Notes: generated by a model not told the origin, from the letters alone. 64,000 bases of DNA from Clostridiaceae bacterium (GCA_012521705.1 JAAYLX010000057.1:1-64000); one strand, 5' to 3'. Counted from the stretch's first letter, positions 47,261 to 55,512 are shown. Program-made: numbers and translations.

Positions 47261-48539
47261 AATGAAATTGCGAAGAAAAATCTTCTTATATCTCTTAGGG
47301 TTCTGCCTCTTGCTGCTGACCATCCTGTGGGTGTTTCAGACAATATGGCTTAGCGACATGTATAAAATTGTCCGCAAGGTTGAGATAGACAGAGCTATTT
47401 CTTTGGTGGGGAAAAACATAAATAAACCGGAACTTGAAGACATATTGGACGAACTTGAAACCACCAAAGGGATAACTGTATGGCCAACAAATGAATTTGA
47501 CCCTCCTCATCCACCGCAGCCGGACAGACATGGCCACCTGCCTGAAACCCTTACCAAGGTTCATGAGTATGTTCTGGATGACGGCAGCAAGTTGTCACTG
47601 ACATTTTATGCTATGATAACACCGGTTGAATCCACAATAACGACTTTGCAGTTGCAGCTTTTGATTATTACGGGAATAATGGTTGTTCTTGCGATCCTTC
47701 TTGCCGTAATAATATCCATGCGGATATCCAAACCAATTGTGAGGATAAATCAAAGCGCAAAGACGCTGGCCATGGGGAACTACGCAACTGAATTTCAAGG
47801 AAAGGGATATCTTGAAATTGAGGAACTGTCTGACACATTGAATGCCGCGGCTAAAGAGCTTTCCAAAGTGGATCAGTTCAGGCGCGAATTGATAGCGAAT
47901 ATCTCCCATGATTTACGCACGCCCCTTGCCTTTATTTACAGCTATGCAGAGATGATGCACGATTTTCCCGATGAAGTCACTCCTGAGCAATGCCAGATTA
48001 TTATGGATGAGGCAAAGTGTCTGACCTCCCTTGTAAACGATATGCTTGATATCTCACTCATTGAGGCGGGAGAAGCTAAACTTAACAAGACCAGTTATAA
48101 TCTTACAGAAAGTCTCGGAAAAACTATCAGCCGCATGAATGAACTTATAAAAAAGCAGGGTTATAAAATAGATTTCGAGTATGACGAAGAGATCTTTGTA
48201 ATTGCCGATGAAGTAAAGATTACCCAGGTTATCTATAACCTCTTGCTAAACGCGATTACTCACAGCGGTGATGATAAAAATGTACTTGTGCGACAAATCG
48301 CAAAAGATGATGCAGTGAAAATTGAGGTGATTGATCATGGGGAAGGCATAAGTCCGAGTGATTTGCCTCATATATGGGAGCGTTACTATAAGGTGGACAA
48401 AAAGCACAAAAGGCCTATAATGGGCACAGGCCTTGGCCTTTCGATTGTAAAAAAAGTTGTCGATATGCACGGCGGCATGTATGGGGTTGAATCAGAGGAA
48501 GGAAAAGGCAGCGTATTTTGGTTTCAGATTGGAAGATAA
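47253..48539 (+). CDS. Sensor histidine kinase
   Basis: 428 residues from ATG 47253 (in the regulator's last codons). Helix (about 10-30), a short extracellular domain with a His/Pro-rich segment (FDPPHPPQPDRHGH) that could bind metal, second helix, HAMP, HisKA with NISHDLRTPLA, and HATPase with NLLLNAITHS, DHGEGIS and GTGLGLSIVKK. Partner of the 46574 regulator. The His-rich loop next to a Mn-export locus hints at metal sensing, which is only inference. Confidence 0.86.
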   Translation: MAKMKLRRKIFLYLLGFCLLLLTILWVFQTIWLSDMYKIVRKVEIDRAISLVGKNINKPELEDILDELETTKGITVWPTNEFDPPHPPQPDRHGHLPETLTKVHEYVLDDGSKLSLTFYAMITPVESTITTLQLQLLIITGIMVVLAILLAVIISMRISKPIVRINQSAKTLAMGNYATEFQGKGYLEIEELSDTLNAAAKELSKVDQFRRELIANISHDLRTPLAFIYSYAEMMHDFPDEVTPEQCQIIMDEAKCLTSLVNDMLDISLIEAGEAKLNKTSYNLTESLGKTISRMNELIKKQGYKIDFEYDEEIFVIADEVKITQVIYNLLLNAITHSGDDKNVLVRQIAKDDAVKIEVIDHGEGISPSDLPHIWERYYKVDKKHKRPIMGTGLGLSIVKKVVDMHGGMYGVESEEGKGSVFWFQIGR

Positions 48540-48542
48540 AAT

Positions 48543-48574
48543 AAATCAAAGGGGGAAGTGGTATACCTTCCCCC
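48543..48574 (-). terminator. Terminator between convergent genes
   Basis: GGGGGAAG/CTTCCCCC perfect 8-bp stem (48551-48574); the T-rich tail is on the minus strand, so it mainly ends the DUF6485-like gene. Confidence 0.75.
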
Positions 48575-48594
48575 AGGCAAGTCAAACAGCAAGG

Positions 48595-48786
48595 TTAGCG
48601 ATTCTTTTTGTAGTCGTAGTATAGATTCTCAATTGATCTGTCATAAGTCCTTTCACCGGATGGTGAAAAGAAGCATCCTGGCACTTCGCCGCTTTTACGG
48701 TGATATGCTACGCATTGGCAGCATTTTCCGCGACGGGAACATGAGGTGTATGTACAGGTGCAATTGATGGTATTATTACAATTCAT
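48595..48786 (-). CDS. Cysteine-rich small protein, DUF6485-like
   Basis: 63 residues with six cysteines in its first 25 (MNCNNTINCTCTYTSC, then KCCQC), then YHRKSGEVPGCFF and a YDRSIENL end. This pattern fits the small clostridial DUF6485 family, presumably metal-binding; function unknown. GGAGGAG lies 6 bases before the ATG and a sigma-A promoter is found upstream (48822-48850), so it is an independent gene. Confidence 0.8.
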   Translation of the reverse strand: MNCNNTINCTCTYTSCSRRGKCCQCVAYHRKSGEVPGCFFSPSGERTYDRSIENLYYDYKKNR

Positions 48787-48821
48787 TAATTACTCCTCCG
48801 GAATATTAATTTGACATAACC

Positions 48822-48850
48822 ATTATAGTTAAATGCAAATTGCGTTTCAA
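48822..48850 (-). promoter_or_regulatory. Sigma-A promoter of the DUF6485-like gene
   Basis: On the minus strand TTGAAA (48845-48850), 17-bp spacer, TATAAT (48822-48827). Confidence 0.7.
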
Positions 48851-48882
48851 CAAATTAAAGTGTGGAACGCAATCTTTTTTTT
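48839..48882 (+). terminator. Plus-strand terminator-like hairpin
   Basis: ATTGCGTT/AACGCAAT perfect 8-bp stem (48839-48873) followed by CTTTTTTTT. No plus-strand gene ends nearby, so it may stop read-through from 48539 or end a short untranslated RNA. Confidence 0.5.
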
Positions 48883-49026
48883 GCGATGAAACTTTGAAGT
48901 GCTCAAAGGGATAATACAAATAAACCTTAGAAGCTTTTTGGACAAGTAATCCGGGATTAAGGCGTAAACATAATGGAACAAACCATTTACATACTATTTA
49001 CCATGAAAATTATGAAAGAGGTAAAT

Positions 49027-49872
49027 ATGGATACTGAATATGATAAATCAGTCAATGAAGTTAGTCAAAAAGAATGTGAATGTACATTGGAGACAGAAAA
49101 TTGCGAATGCAAAGATTTGGATGATTGCGGCAAAATCCGCTGTGTTGTCGGACCACAGGGTCCTCCAGGTCCGCAGGGCCCCAGAGGTTTTCAGGGGCCT
49201 CAAGGTCCAACCGGCCCTGCCGGTCTACAAGGCCCAACAGGCTCAACCGGGCCAACAGGTCCTACCGGACCAACCGGACCTACCGGCCTACAAGGTCCAA
49301 CAGGTTCAACCGGGCCAACAGGTCCTACCGGACCGACCGGACCAACAGGTCCCACGGGTCCCGGAGCACTCGGAGGAGTGATTCCCCTTGCATCTGGTGG
49401 CACAGTAAGATTAGTAACTGAACTGGGTGGAGCGCCGTTTTTTGTAAGCGCCATTGGTTTTGGTGCGAATGCTGAATTTCCGCTGTCAGGAGGGCAACTT
49501 GATATTACTTCGGCAAATAATGTAGCATTCTCGATGCCAAGAGATGGAACAATTACTTACATTGCGGCGTTTTTCAGTATTTCAGGAGCTTTGTCGCTGG
49601 GTAATACAGTATTAACAATTACCGCGTCGTTGTTTAGCTCAAGCACACCAAACAATGTCTTCACTCAGGTTCCCGGAACAGTTATATTTTTTCCGCCGCT
49701 TACAGGTGACGTATTACCGGGAACGGTTCTAAGAGGAGCATTGAATAATCTTTCCATTAATGTCACTGCCGAAACGCGGCTAATGATGGTGTTTTCAGCT
49801 AATGCCATAGGGGGATTGATAATTTTAGTATCAGTTGAAGGATATGCCAGCGGTGGAATAAACATAATTTGA
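49027..49872 (+). CDS. Collagen-like (Gly-X-Y) protein with BclA-type C-terminal domain
   Basis: 281 residues. A 40-residue acidic, Cys-containing N-terminus ([19 protein letters not shown]) leads into ~25 Gly-X-Y triplets, mostly GPT/GPQ, then a ~150-residue beta-rich domain ([28 protein letters not shown]) of the type ending exosporium filament proteins. Likely a spore-surface or exosporium component. GAAAGAGG before the ATG at 49027 decides the start; the frame extends 18 codons upstream. The coding DNA contains a near-identical ~60-bp tandem duplication (about 49221-49350). Confidence 0.82.
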   Translation: MDTEYDKSVNEVSQKECECTLETENCECKDLDDCGKIRCVVGPQGPPGPQGPRGFQGPQGPTGPAGLQGPTGSTGPTGPTGPTGPTGLQGPTGSTGPTGPTGPTGPTGPTGPGALGGVIPLASGGTVRLVTELGGAPFFVSAIGFGANAEFPLSGGQLDITSANNVAFSMPRDGTITYIAAFFSISGALSLGNTVLTITASLFSSSTPNNVFTQVPGTVIFFPPLTGDVLPGTVLRGALNNLSINVTAETRLMMVFSANAIGGLIILVSVEGYASGGINII

Positions 49873-49934
49873 CTTTCTGGACCTGGTTAATATGCTTTTG
49901 TTCACTGAAAAAGTACTGGCTCATCAAAAATTGC

Positions 49935-49962
49935 TGCCTCAAGTCCTTCGGGATTTGAGGCA
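49935..49962. terminator. Stable UUCG-loop hairpin after the collagen-like gene
   Basis: A 12-bp stem (TGCCTCAAGTCC with GGATTTGAGGCA, one G-U pair) closed by TTCG. No T run follows on the plus strand, so it may protect the 3' end or be a weak terminator. The remaining 49963-50203 contains nothing certain. Confidence 0.5.
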
Positions 49963-50203
49963 ACTGAATTGTTATGCCATTGGATTATGAGGGCGCATTA
50001 ACAATACACAGCGAAGCAACTTGGGTTGAATTTTGCCGTTTTTTGGGATATACTATATTTGGTAATATTGTTGTTTTTTGGTATAAGTTACTATCTGATG
50101 CGAGATTTGTCTGATTTCGTTTATAGTCTTGAATAATTCTTAAATGCGGCTACTACTTAAGGATTCGTAAATTGAAGACGATAGATATACAGGGTGGAAT
50201 AAT

Positions 50204-50977
50204 ATGGGAAATTATATAGAAAATAAGCAGGATGCCATTATCGAATCGTTCAAGTCACTTTTTGGGAAACAGGAGTTACTGGCTAAAGTAATCGAGTTCT
50301 TTCCCTATCCGGTGCAGTTATTCTCCCCGGACGGGACAGCGAGGCTAATTAACAAAGCGACACTGGACATGATTGGCATAAGAAGCGTCGAGGAACATGT
50401 TGGAAAATACAATGTTTTCGAAGACCCTATAGTGAGGAAGCTTGGAGTTTTGGATCAGGTCAGGCAGGTGTTGACAGGAAAAACCGTATATATAACCGAT
50501 TTTAATGTTCACTATCGGGATCTCATCCGGTATTTTAATGTGGTAGACAGGGATATTCAGATGATTAGTTCAGATATTACCTGTTTTCCCATATTAAACT
50601 CTTCCGGAGAAGTGGAGTTTTTTGCCGCAGTTTTTATATTCAAAACAGTTTACAGAGGAAAAGAAGAAATCGGTTTGGGCAGAAAGTATTTGGAAAGCCA
50701 CTGGCAGGAGCCTTTTGACCTGAACAAAACCGCAAAAGCGGCATGTCTCAGCAAGGCGCAGTTTTCAAAGCTGTTCAAGGAGCATACCGGGGTAACGCCT
50801 TATGAGTATTACATAAACTATAAAATCGGGAAACTGAAGGAAAAACTTCTTGATACCAACCTTTCCATTTCCCAGGCTTTTGCCGCCTGCAACATGGATT
50901 ATAACGGACATTCCGCGAAACTGTTCAGAAAGAAAGTAGGTGTTTCCCCGTCAGAATTCCGCAAAATGTCGTTTTAG
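50204..50977 (+). CDS. PAS-domain AraC-family transcription regulator
   Basis: 257 residues. N-terminal PAS-like sensor (about 20-160) with the EFFPYPVQLF core, then an AraC double helix-turn-helix (about 160-255): NKTAKAACLSKAQFSKLFK and a second HTH SISQAFAACNMDY ending in SPSEFRK. The same fusion recurs at 52301 and its PAS part at 53288. It probably senses a small ligand or redox state and activates nearby promoters carrying the shared element. The ribosome site (GGGTGG) is modest. Confidence 0.82.
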   Translation: MGNYIENKQDAIIESFKSLFGKQELLAKVIEFFPYPVQLFSPDGTARLINKATLDMIGIRSVEEHVGKYNVFEDPIVRKLGVLDQVRQVLTGKTVYITDFNVHYRDLIRYFNVVDRDIQMISSDITCFPILNSSGEVEFFAAVFIFKTVYRGKEEIGLGRKYLESHWQEPFDLNKTAKAACLSKAQFSKLFKEHTGVTPYEYYINYKIGKLKEKLLDTNLSISQAFAACNMDYNGHSAKLFRKKVGVSPSEFRKMSF

Positions 50978-50997
50978 ACAATTAAAAAATAACATTT

Positions 50998-51054
50998 TTC
51001 GTACTATATTTAAGCATATTCATCCTATCATACCAGCAAGGCCGTGAATAAAAT
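50998..51054 (+). promoter_or_regulatory. Putative activator-dependent promoter, copy 2 of the shared element
   Basis: Element 50998-51030 (TTC-TACT-ATTTAAGCATATT core, second half-site degenerate) ends in CCTATC at the -35 place, and TAAAAT (51049-51054) follows after 18 bases. It matches 17169-17201 at about 27 of 33 positions without gaps. Upstream of the DUF4870-like gene. Confidence 0.6.
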
Positions 51055-51240
51055 ACTAATAGTGACCAGTTGGTGAATATACTTATAGAAAGAAAAAGCG
51101 GCCGGTAAATATGGGAGTTGTTTATATTTTCAGCTTTTCAGGGCGCAACCGCTTTACAGCGTTCCCGGGGGAGATTTACCGGAACCTGGTCGGTACCCAC
51201 AATAACCAATAATCGAGATTTGAAATTAGGAGGTTGTGAA

Positions 51241-51579
51241 ATGTCAGAACAAATACAAGAACAAGTTGCCACTTTTGATCAGTCCGATATTGACAGTAAC
51301 AAGACCATGGCTGGCCTCGCCTATTTGATCTTCTTCCTGCCGCTTCTGGTTTGCCCTCAGTCCAAGTATGCTAAATTTCATGCTAACCAGGCACTTCTGC
51401 TCCTCATAGTCGCTGTTGTGGGAAATATCGTCTTAGGAATGATCCCGATAATCGGTTGGTTATTATTGCCTCTTTTTGGTCTTGCCATTTTTATTTTCGC
51501 AATCATTGGTCTTATAAACGGATTCAATGGAAAGGCAAAGCGTCTTCCGATATTTGGTAAGATTGATATTTTGAAATAA
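51241..51579 (+). CDS. DUF4870-like small membrane protein
   Basis: 112 residues. A short polar N-terminus, the motif MAGLAYLIFFLPLLV, then YAKFHANQALLLLIV and two more helices: the arrangement of the DUF4870/Tic20-like family of unknown function. AGGAGG 8 bases before the ATG at 51241 decides the start; the open frame upstream to 51118 lacks support. Followed by a lipoprotein gene 38 bases later, probably one operon under the shared promoter element. Confidence 0.75.
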   Translation: MSEQIQEQVATFDQSDIDSNKTMAGLAYLIFFLPLLVCPQSKYAKFHANQALLLLIVAVVGNIVLGMIPIIGWLLLPLFGLAIFIFAIIGLINGFNGKAKRLPIFGKIDILK

Positions 51580-51617
51580 TGTTTAAGTATCTGTTAGCAT
51601 GAAGGGAGAACAGGACG

Positions 51618-52121
51618 ATGAGGAAAATAACTCTTGCGCTTCTCATACTTTTATCTGTAAGTACTTTGGTAGCAGGCTGCGGAGTTAAGCAAAAAATCCA
51701 GCAAAAGATAGGCGAGTCGATTGTTGAGAAAGTTGTTGAAGATGCCCTCAGCGATGAAAATGCCAAAGTTGATATAGACGGAGGTAAAATCACCATTGAG
51801 GGCAAAGATGGGGAAAGCTTCTCATTTGGCGCCGGCAAATGGCCTGATGTTGATTACATACCCGAGTTTAAAAAAGGTAAAATCATCAGTACATCCAAAG
51901 ATGAAAAAGACTCTATAGCGGTAATATTTGAAGAAGTGGCAAAGAAAGATATCGAGGACTATGTGAAAAACATTAAAAAGGATTTTACAGAAGAGACATA
52001 TGAAGTTAACTCTGATGACTCCATTGTTTTTAATGGGAAAAACTCTGAAGGTGCGAGAGTGCATATTCAATATTTTATAAATGATAAGTCTCTTACAATT
52101 ATCGGCAGCAGGAGTGAGTAA
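51618..52121 (+). CDS. Lipoprotein of unknown function
   Basis: 167 residues. Signal sequence and lipobox (LSVSTLVAGC, lipidated Cys about residue 21), then a short helical segment (KQKIQQKIGESIVEKVVED) and a small alpha/beta domain. Anchored outside the membrane. Second gene of the small operon with the DUF4870-like protein; terminator at 52203. Confidence 0.75.
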   Translation: MRKITLALLILLSVSTLVAGCGVKQKIQQKIGESIVEKVVEDALSDENAKVDIDGGKITIEGKDGESFSFGAGKWPDVDYIPEFKKGKIISTSKDEKDSIAVIFEEVAKKDIEDYVKNIKKDFTEETYEVNSDDSIVFNGKNSEGARVHIQYFINDKSLTIIGSRSE

Positions 52122-52202
52122 GCTCTTCGTACCTGAGAAGGCGCCCTTGGGTATTCGCTCCCCCACCCTGTCAGACTGGCAGGGAAAAAATAAATAAACA
52201 AT

Positions 52203-52248
52203 AAAACGTCTGAGTCCGCTGAAAAAGGAGGTCAGACGTTTTATTTTA
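52203..52248 (+). terminator. Terminator of the DUF4870-lipoprotein operon
   Basis: AAAACGTCTGA (52203-52213) pairs perfectly with TCAGACGTTTT (52232-52242), followed by ATTTTA. Confidence 0.82.
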
Positions 52249-52300
52249 CAGGTTTGGCTATGGCGGTTTCATTTCAATTGATAAATTGAGGTGGATAAAT

Positions 52301-53077
52301 ATGCTGGATAACGTTGCAAATCTGCAAAATAATATTATTGAGTCACTTCAATCAATTTCCGAGAGACAGGAAATCATTGCCAAAATAATTGATTTCTTTC
52401 CTTACCCTATTCAGGTCTATGACCCGGAAGGGACATCTGTACTTGTCAATAAAGCAATGCTTGATGAGTACAATCTTACCACCCCGGAAATGATCATAGG
52501 CAAATACAATATATTTAAAGATCCCTATATTATTGAATTAAACGGAGTGGACACAGTAAAGCGGGCTTTCAGGGGAGAAACATTATATCTTACCGATATT
52601 AAAGTTCCGCTGGAAGATATTGTGGACCGGTATGGCATAAAAGATCTGGATGTGGTGGCAGCATATCAGGATATAACTCTTTTTCCCATCTTTGATGATA
52701 ACAAAAAGGTGATATATGTTGTAGCGCTTTTGATTAACAGGAGGGTTTACCGCGGCAAAAATGAAATAGAAAGGGCAAGAGAATATATCGAAACCAACTG
52801 GTTTAACAAATTTGACTTAAATGAAGCAGCAAAAACTGCATGCCTCAGTAAAGCACATTTTTCAAAGCTTTTCAAAAAGCATACCGGTGTCACTCCACTC
52901 GAATACTATACCAATTACAAAATCAGCAAATTGAAAGAAAAACTAAGAGACCCGAACCTTTCAATTACCCAGGCTTTCGCAGCCTGTAATATGGATTATA
53001 ACGGATACGCCGCAAGACTGTTCAGGGAAAAGACAGGGCTCACCCCTTCTGAATACCGGAAGGTCACAGTTAAGTAG
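52301..53077 (+). CDS. PAS-domain AraC-family transcription regulator (paralogue of 50204)
   Basis: 258 residues with the same plan: PAS-like sensor with DFFPYPIQVYDPEG, AraC HTH pair (NEAAKTACLSKAHFSKLFK; SITQAFAACNMDY) and end LTPSEYRK. It is close to the 50204 product over the whole length, with near-identical DNA-binding helices, so both may recognise the same sites while sensing different signals. GAGGTGG before the ATG at 52301 decides the start. Confidence 0.82.
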   Translation: MLDNVANLQNNIIESLQSISERQEIIAKIIDFFPYPIQVYDPEGTSVLVNKAMLDEYNLTTPEMIIGKYNIFKDPYIIELNGVDTVKRAFRGETLYLTDIKVPLEDIVDRYGIKDLDVVAAYQDITLFPIFDDNKKVIYVVALLINRRVYRGKNEIERAREYIETNWFNKFDLNEAAKTACLSKAHFSKLFKKHTGVTPLEYYTNYKISKLKEKLRDPNLSITQAFAACNMDYNGYAARLFREKTGLTPSEYRKVTVK

Positions 53078-53168
53078 AGAGTGAGGCTGATGAGCATTTA
53101 GTTTTAATCCGGCAGGAAGACCCGTCTTTGTATATTATCCCAGGACAGTAAATTCCAAGATAATTTTT

Positions 53169-53225
53169 TTCTTACTTTTTATAATCATATTTAATCTATT
53201 CTAAATTTTGGGAGGTTAATAAAAT
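53169..53225 (+). promoter_or_regulatory. Putative activator-dependent promoter, copy 3 of the shared element
   Basis: Element 53169-53201 starts TTCTTACT, has TATAATC and TTTAATC half-sites 10 bp apart and ends CTATTC; TAAAAT (53220-53225) follows after 18 bases. Upstream of the stand-alone PAS gene. Confidence 0.6.
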
Positions 53226-53287
53226 AAAGACATTAAAGTCGCCGTTTATTACAGCAATCTGAAATTCGGTTGGAAAGGAGAATTCGG

Positions 53288-53773
53288 ATGTGTGATAAGA
53301 CGAAGGAACAACTTCTTGAGGAATTGTCGGAAGTGCAGAGAATGCTTGAAGAAAGAACCGAGATTCATGGCCAGATGATCAGAAAATTTAAGATGTTCCT
53401 GGCTAATGACAGTTTGTTTACTCAAATTATCGATTATTTTCCGTATCCTATGGCAATGTTTACATCCCAATATACACTGTCCATGGTTAACAAAGCCTTT
53501 ACAGACGCAACAAATATTCGTCTTAAGGATACCAAAATAGAAGAAATTAAAATCCTCCGATACAAGGCCGAAGATATGCAACTGGCTGCAGCCATAACCA
53601 ATGTTTTCGACGGGAAGACCTCAATTTTAGAGAATTTAAAAAACCCGTTTTCAATTTTCTCGGGAATCGATCAACAAAATCTTAAATCAGACCGCTATAC
53701 CAAGGCCACAGTTTTTCCTGTATCTTCCGATGACTCGGTGACTACACATGGCGTAATTGTATTTATGACTTAA
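53288..53773 (+). CDS. Stand-alone PAS-domain protein related to the PAS-AraC regulators
   Basis: 161 residues: an N-terminal coiled coil (TKEQLLEELSEVQRMLEERT) and a PAS-like domain with the same DYFPYPMAMF core as the two PAS-AraC proteins, but no DNA-binding domain. It may modulate them by heterodimerisation (inference). AAAGGAG before the ATG at 53288. Preceded by a copy of the shared promoter element. Confidence 0.65.
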   Translation: MCDKTKEQLLEELSEVQRMLEERTEIHGQMIRKFKMFLANDSLFTQIIDYFPYPMAMFTSQYTLSMVNKAFTDATNIRLKDTKIEEIKILRYKAEDMQLAAAITNVFDGKTSILENLKNPFSIFSGIDQQNLKSDRYTKATVFPVSSDDSVTTHGVIVFMT

Positions 53774-53782
53774 AAAAACATG

Positions 53783-54532
53783 CTATTCTGCATATATCAT
53801 CTTTCTGGTCATTCCGCCATCCACTATCAGATTGATTCCTGTGGCAAAGTTATTCTCTTTTGCAGTAAGATAGAGGCATGCACGTGCAATATCATCCGGC
53901 TTTCCTACACGCATTGAAAAATGCTGTTCATGATCTTCTTTTCTTAGTTTTGAATAATCGCCAGTTTCAATCCAACCGGGGGATATGGTATTTACAGTAA
54001 TCCTGTACTGGCTGAACGAGGCTGCAAGAGCATGGGTGAGGGCGACAATCCCGCCTTTAGTTGCAGCATAAGCTTCTGAATTCGGCTCGGACATGATCGC
54101 CCGGGTGGAGGCAATATTAATAATTGCCCCGCCTTCCTTGTTATTCCGCATAAATCTGGCAGCTTCACGTGATGCCAGAAAAACGCTTCTTAAATTGGTA
54201 TTTATTATATCGTCCCATTCTTCTGTAGCTAATTCAAAAGGTGACTTAAAAACTGATTTACCGGCATTATTGATTAATACATCTATCTGTCCGAAAGTCC
54301 GGTTGACAGTTTCCATCAGCCTGACAATGTCTTGTTCAATCCTTACATCTGTTTGTACAAAAACTGCCTCCCTGCCTTGTTCTTTAATCAAGGAAACTGT
54401 TTGCTCTCCGCCTTTGGTATCTACATCTGCCACAACGACTTTGGCTCCTTTTTCAGCGTAAAGTAACGCGATCCCTTTTCCTATTCCATTCCCGGCGCCT
54501 GTCACAATTACGGTTTTATTTAAAAAATCCAA
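53783..54532 (-). CDS. Short-chain dehydrogenase/reductase
   Basis: 249 residues of the classical SDR fold: NAD(P)-binding TGAGNGIGKG, the Asp after strand 2 (VVADVD) that favours NAD, NNAG, the catalytic Ser in NIASTRA and YAATKGG, and a glycine-rich end IVDGGMTRK. Glucose-1-dehydrogenase/3-oxoacyl reductase-like; substrate unknown. Starts at TTG with AAAGGA just upstream. It converges with the PAS gene, with only 9 bases between stops. Confidence 0.85.
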   Translation of the reverse strand: MDFLNKTVIVTGAGNGIGKGIALLYAEKGAKVVVADVDTKGGEQTVSLIKEQGREAVFVQTDVRIEQDIVRLMETVNRTFGQIDVLINNAGKSVFKSPFELATEEWDDIINTNLRSVFLASREAARFMRNNKEGGAIINIASTRAIMSEPNSEAYAATKGGIVALTHALAASFSQYRITVNTISPGWIETGDYSKLRKEDHEQHFSMRVGKPDDIARACLYLTAKENNFATGINLIVDGGMTRKMIYAE

Positions 54533-54576
54533 ATCCTTTCACTTCCTTATCAATACTCTTAACTTTATATTAACAT

Positions 54577-54605
54577 AAAAAAAGGACAGGCTTATCGCCT
54601 TATCC
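54577..54605 (-). terminator. Terminator of the TM-HNH gene
   Basis: On the minus strand GGATAAGGC and GCCTGTCC form an imperfect stem that begins in the stop codon region and is followed by seven T. Confidence 0.6.
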
Positions 54606-55063
54606 TGTAACTTTTGCTCCTTTACTTCGATTACATTTCCAACAAAGAGTCTGAAGGTTGTCCACTTCTGTCATACCGCCCTTTGATAATGGAATGATAT
54701 GGTCAATCTCCAGCAACAAGTTGGGTTCTTTAGCGGTGGAGTTATGACAGTTGCGACATGTATAATTATCTCTCTCTTTTATTAACTCCCTTAACTTTGG
54801 AAGTCACTTTTTTCAAAAATCAAATCCGAATGTTTTAACTCTTCAATATGCCGGTTAAGTTCATTGCACTCATTGATATAAGTTTCAATTTCCTGTTTGA
54901 TATTGCGGAATTTCTTGCTTTTAAAATAAATATACTCGTAAATCTTAAAAGCAGTATACAGGATAGCATACAAGAAGAGTGCCACCGACAAAATAGGTAA
55001 AGATAATGAAAGTAGAGGGAAAAACAGTAATAATACTATTGCAGCTATAATAATTAATAGCAT
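54600..55063 (-). pseudogene. Membrane-anchored HNH endonuclease-like gene, frame-broken
   Basis: The first 90 codons (55063 to about 54795) give a two-helix hydrophobic N-terminus and a coiled coil (KQEIETYINECNELNRHIEEL), then stop. The next frame continues with KLRELIKERDNYTCRNC, LEIDHIIPLSKGG and LQTLCWKCNRSKG: a complete HNH nuclease domain with its zinc CxxC pairs, ending at 54600. Adding one A in CCAAAGTT near 54800 would join both into a ~153-residue protein. So it is either a recent pseudogene or a sequence error. HNH families with membrane anchors occur in restriction-like and phage-defence contexts; function here is open. Confidence 0.7.
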
Positions 55064-55207
55064 TTTATTCCTCCAGACAGTAAGAAATTGAAAATATATT
55101 ATAGACTGACATAAATTATAACATATATAAGTGCAGTTAATAAATTGACAAATAATGGGAACATTTGCATGGAAGTATTGGCTTCATGGGTTTTAGGCTA
55201 ATAGATA

Positions 55208-55304
55208 TTGACAATAAAAAAGTTCTCTGCGCACAATGTTTTATATATGGTAAGTGCCTAAGATTTATTTGAAGAGGAAAATCTATTTAAGCGCTTAGGT
55301 TTTT
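55208..55304 (+). promoter_or_regulatory. Attenuator-type leader with a 5-codon peptide upstream of the resistance-gene chimera
   Basis: After a TTGACA (55208-55213), ATG at 55236 opens MFYIW followed by TAA (55251-55253). Immediately after come CCTAAG (55257-55262) and CTTAGG (55294-55299) with an inner AGATTT/AAATCT stem and then TTTTTATTG: a terminator directly behind a tiny reading frame. This layout is that of ribosome-mediated attenuation, known for several antibiotic-resistance genes. An AAGGAG follows for the ATG at 55327. The -10 box is unclear. Confidence 0.55.
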
Positions 55305-55326
55305 ATTGTTAAAGGAGTGTCTCCCT

Positions 55327-55512
55327 ATGGTTAATACAATTATCGACTTAACAGCAAAGAAGTTATCCGCACTGCCATTTATAGAAGGCATTGTTTTGGG
55401 CGGTTCACGTGCAAGGGGCACCCGCGTATCATTTGTCCAGACAGCAGAAGAATACTTCAGACAAATTGAAGTGGCTGGAAACATCTTTGCAGTGTGCGCA
55501 AAATATAAATGA
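55327..55512 (+). pseudogene. 5' remnant of a nucleotidyltransferase gene
   Basis: ATG with AAGGAG upstream opens MVNTIIDLTAKKLSALPFIE then GIVLGGSRARGT, the characteristic start of an aminoglycoside-adenylyltransferase-like nucleotidyltransferase (GGSRARGT is the first half of the active site). After ~33 codons homology ends, and the frame runs into the sequence of a TPR-Arr gene read out of frame, stopping at 55512. Interpreted as a deletion junction. The rest of the nucleotidyltransferase is absent. Confidence 0.6.

Noticed and set aside
49160-49360. Short repeated units that could look like a repeat array or CRISPR
   Set aside because: Units are 9-18 bp Gly-X-Y codon repeats in one open frame, with no unique spacers between them.
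49200-49454. Long Gly/Pro-rich frame on the minus strand opposite the collagen-like gene
   Set aside because: It mirrors the GPT/GPQ codon repeats of the plus-strand gene; no ribosome site and no independent domain.
50047-50079. Fourth copy of the shared promoter element before the first PAS-AraC gene
   Set aside because: TACTATATTT and ATATT match, but the second half-site, the CTAT-C block and a -10 at the right distance are absent.
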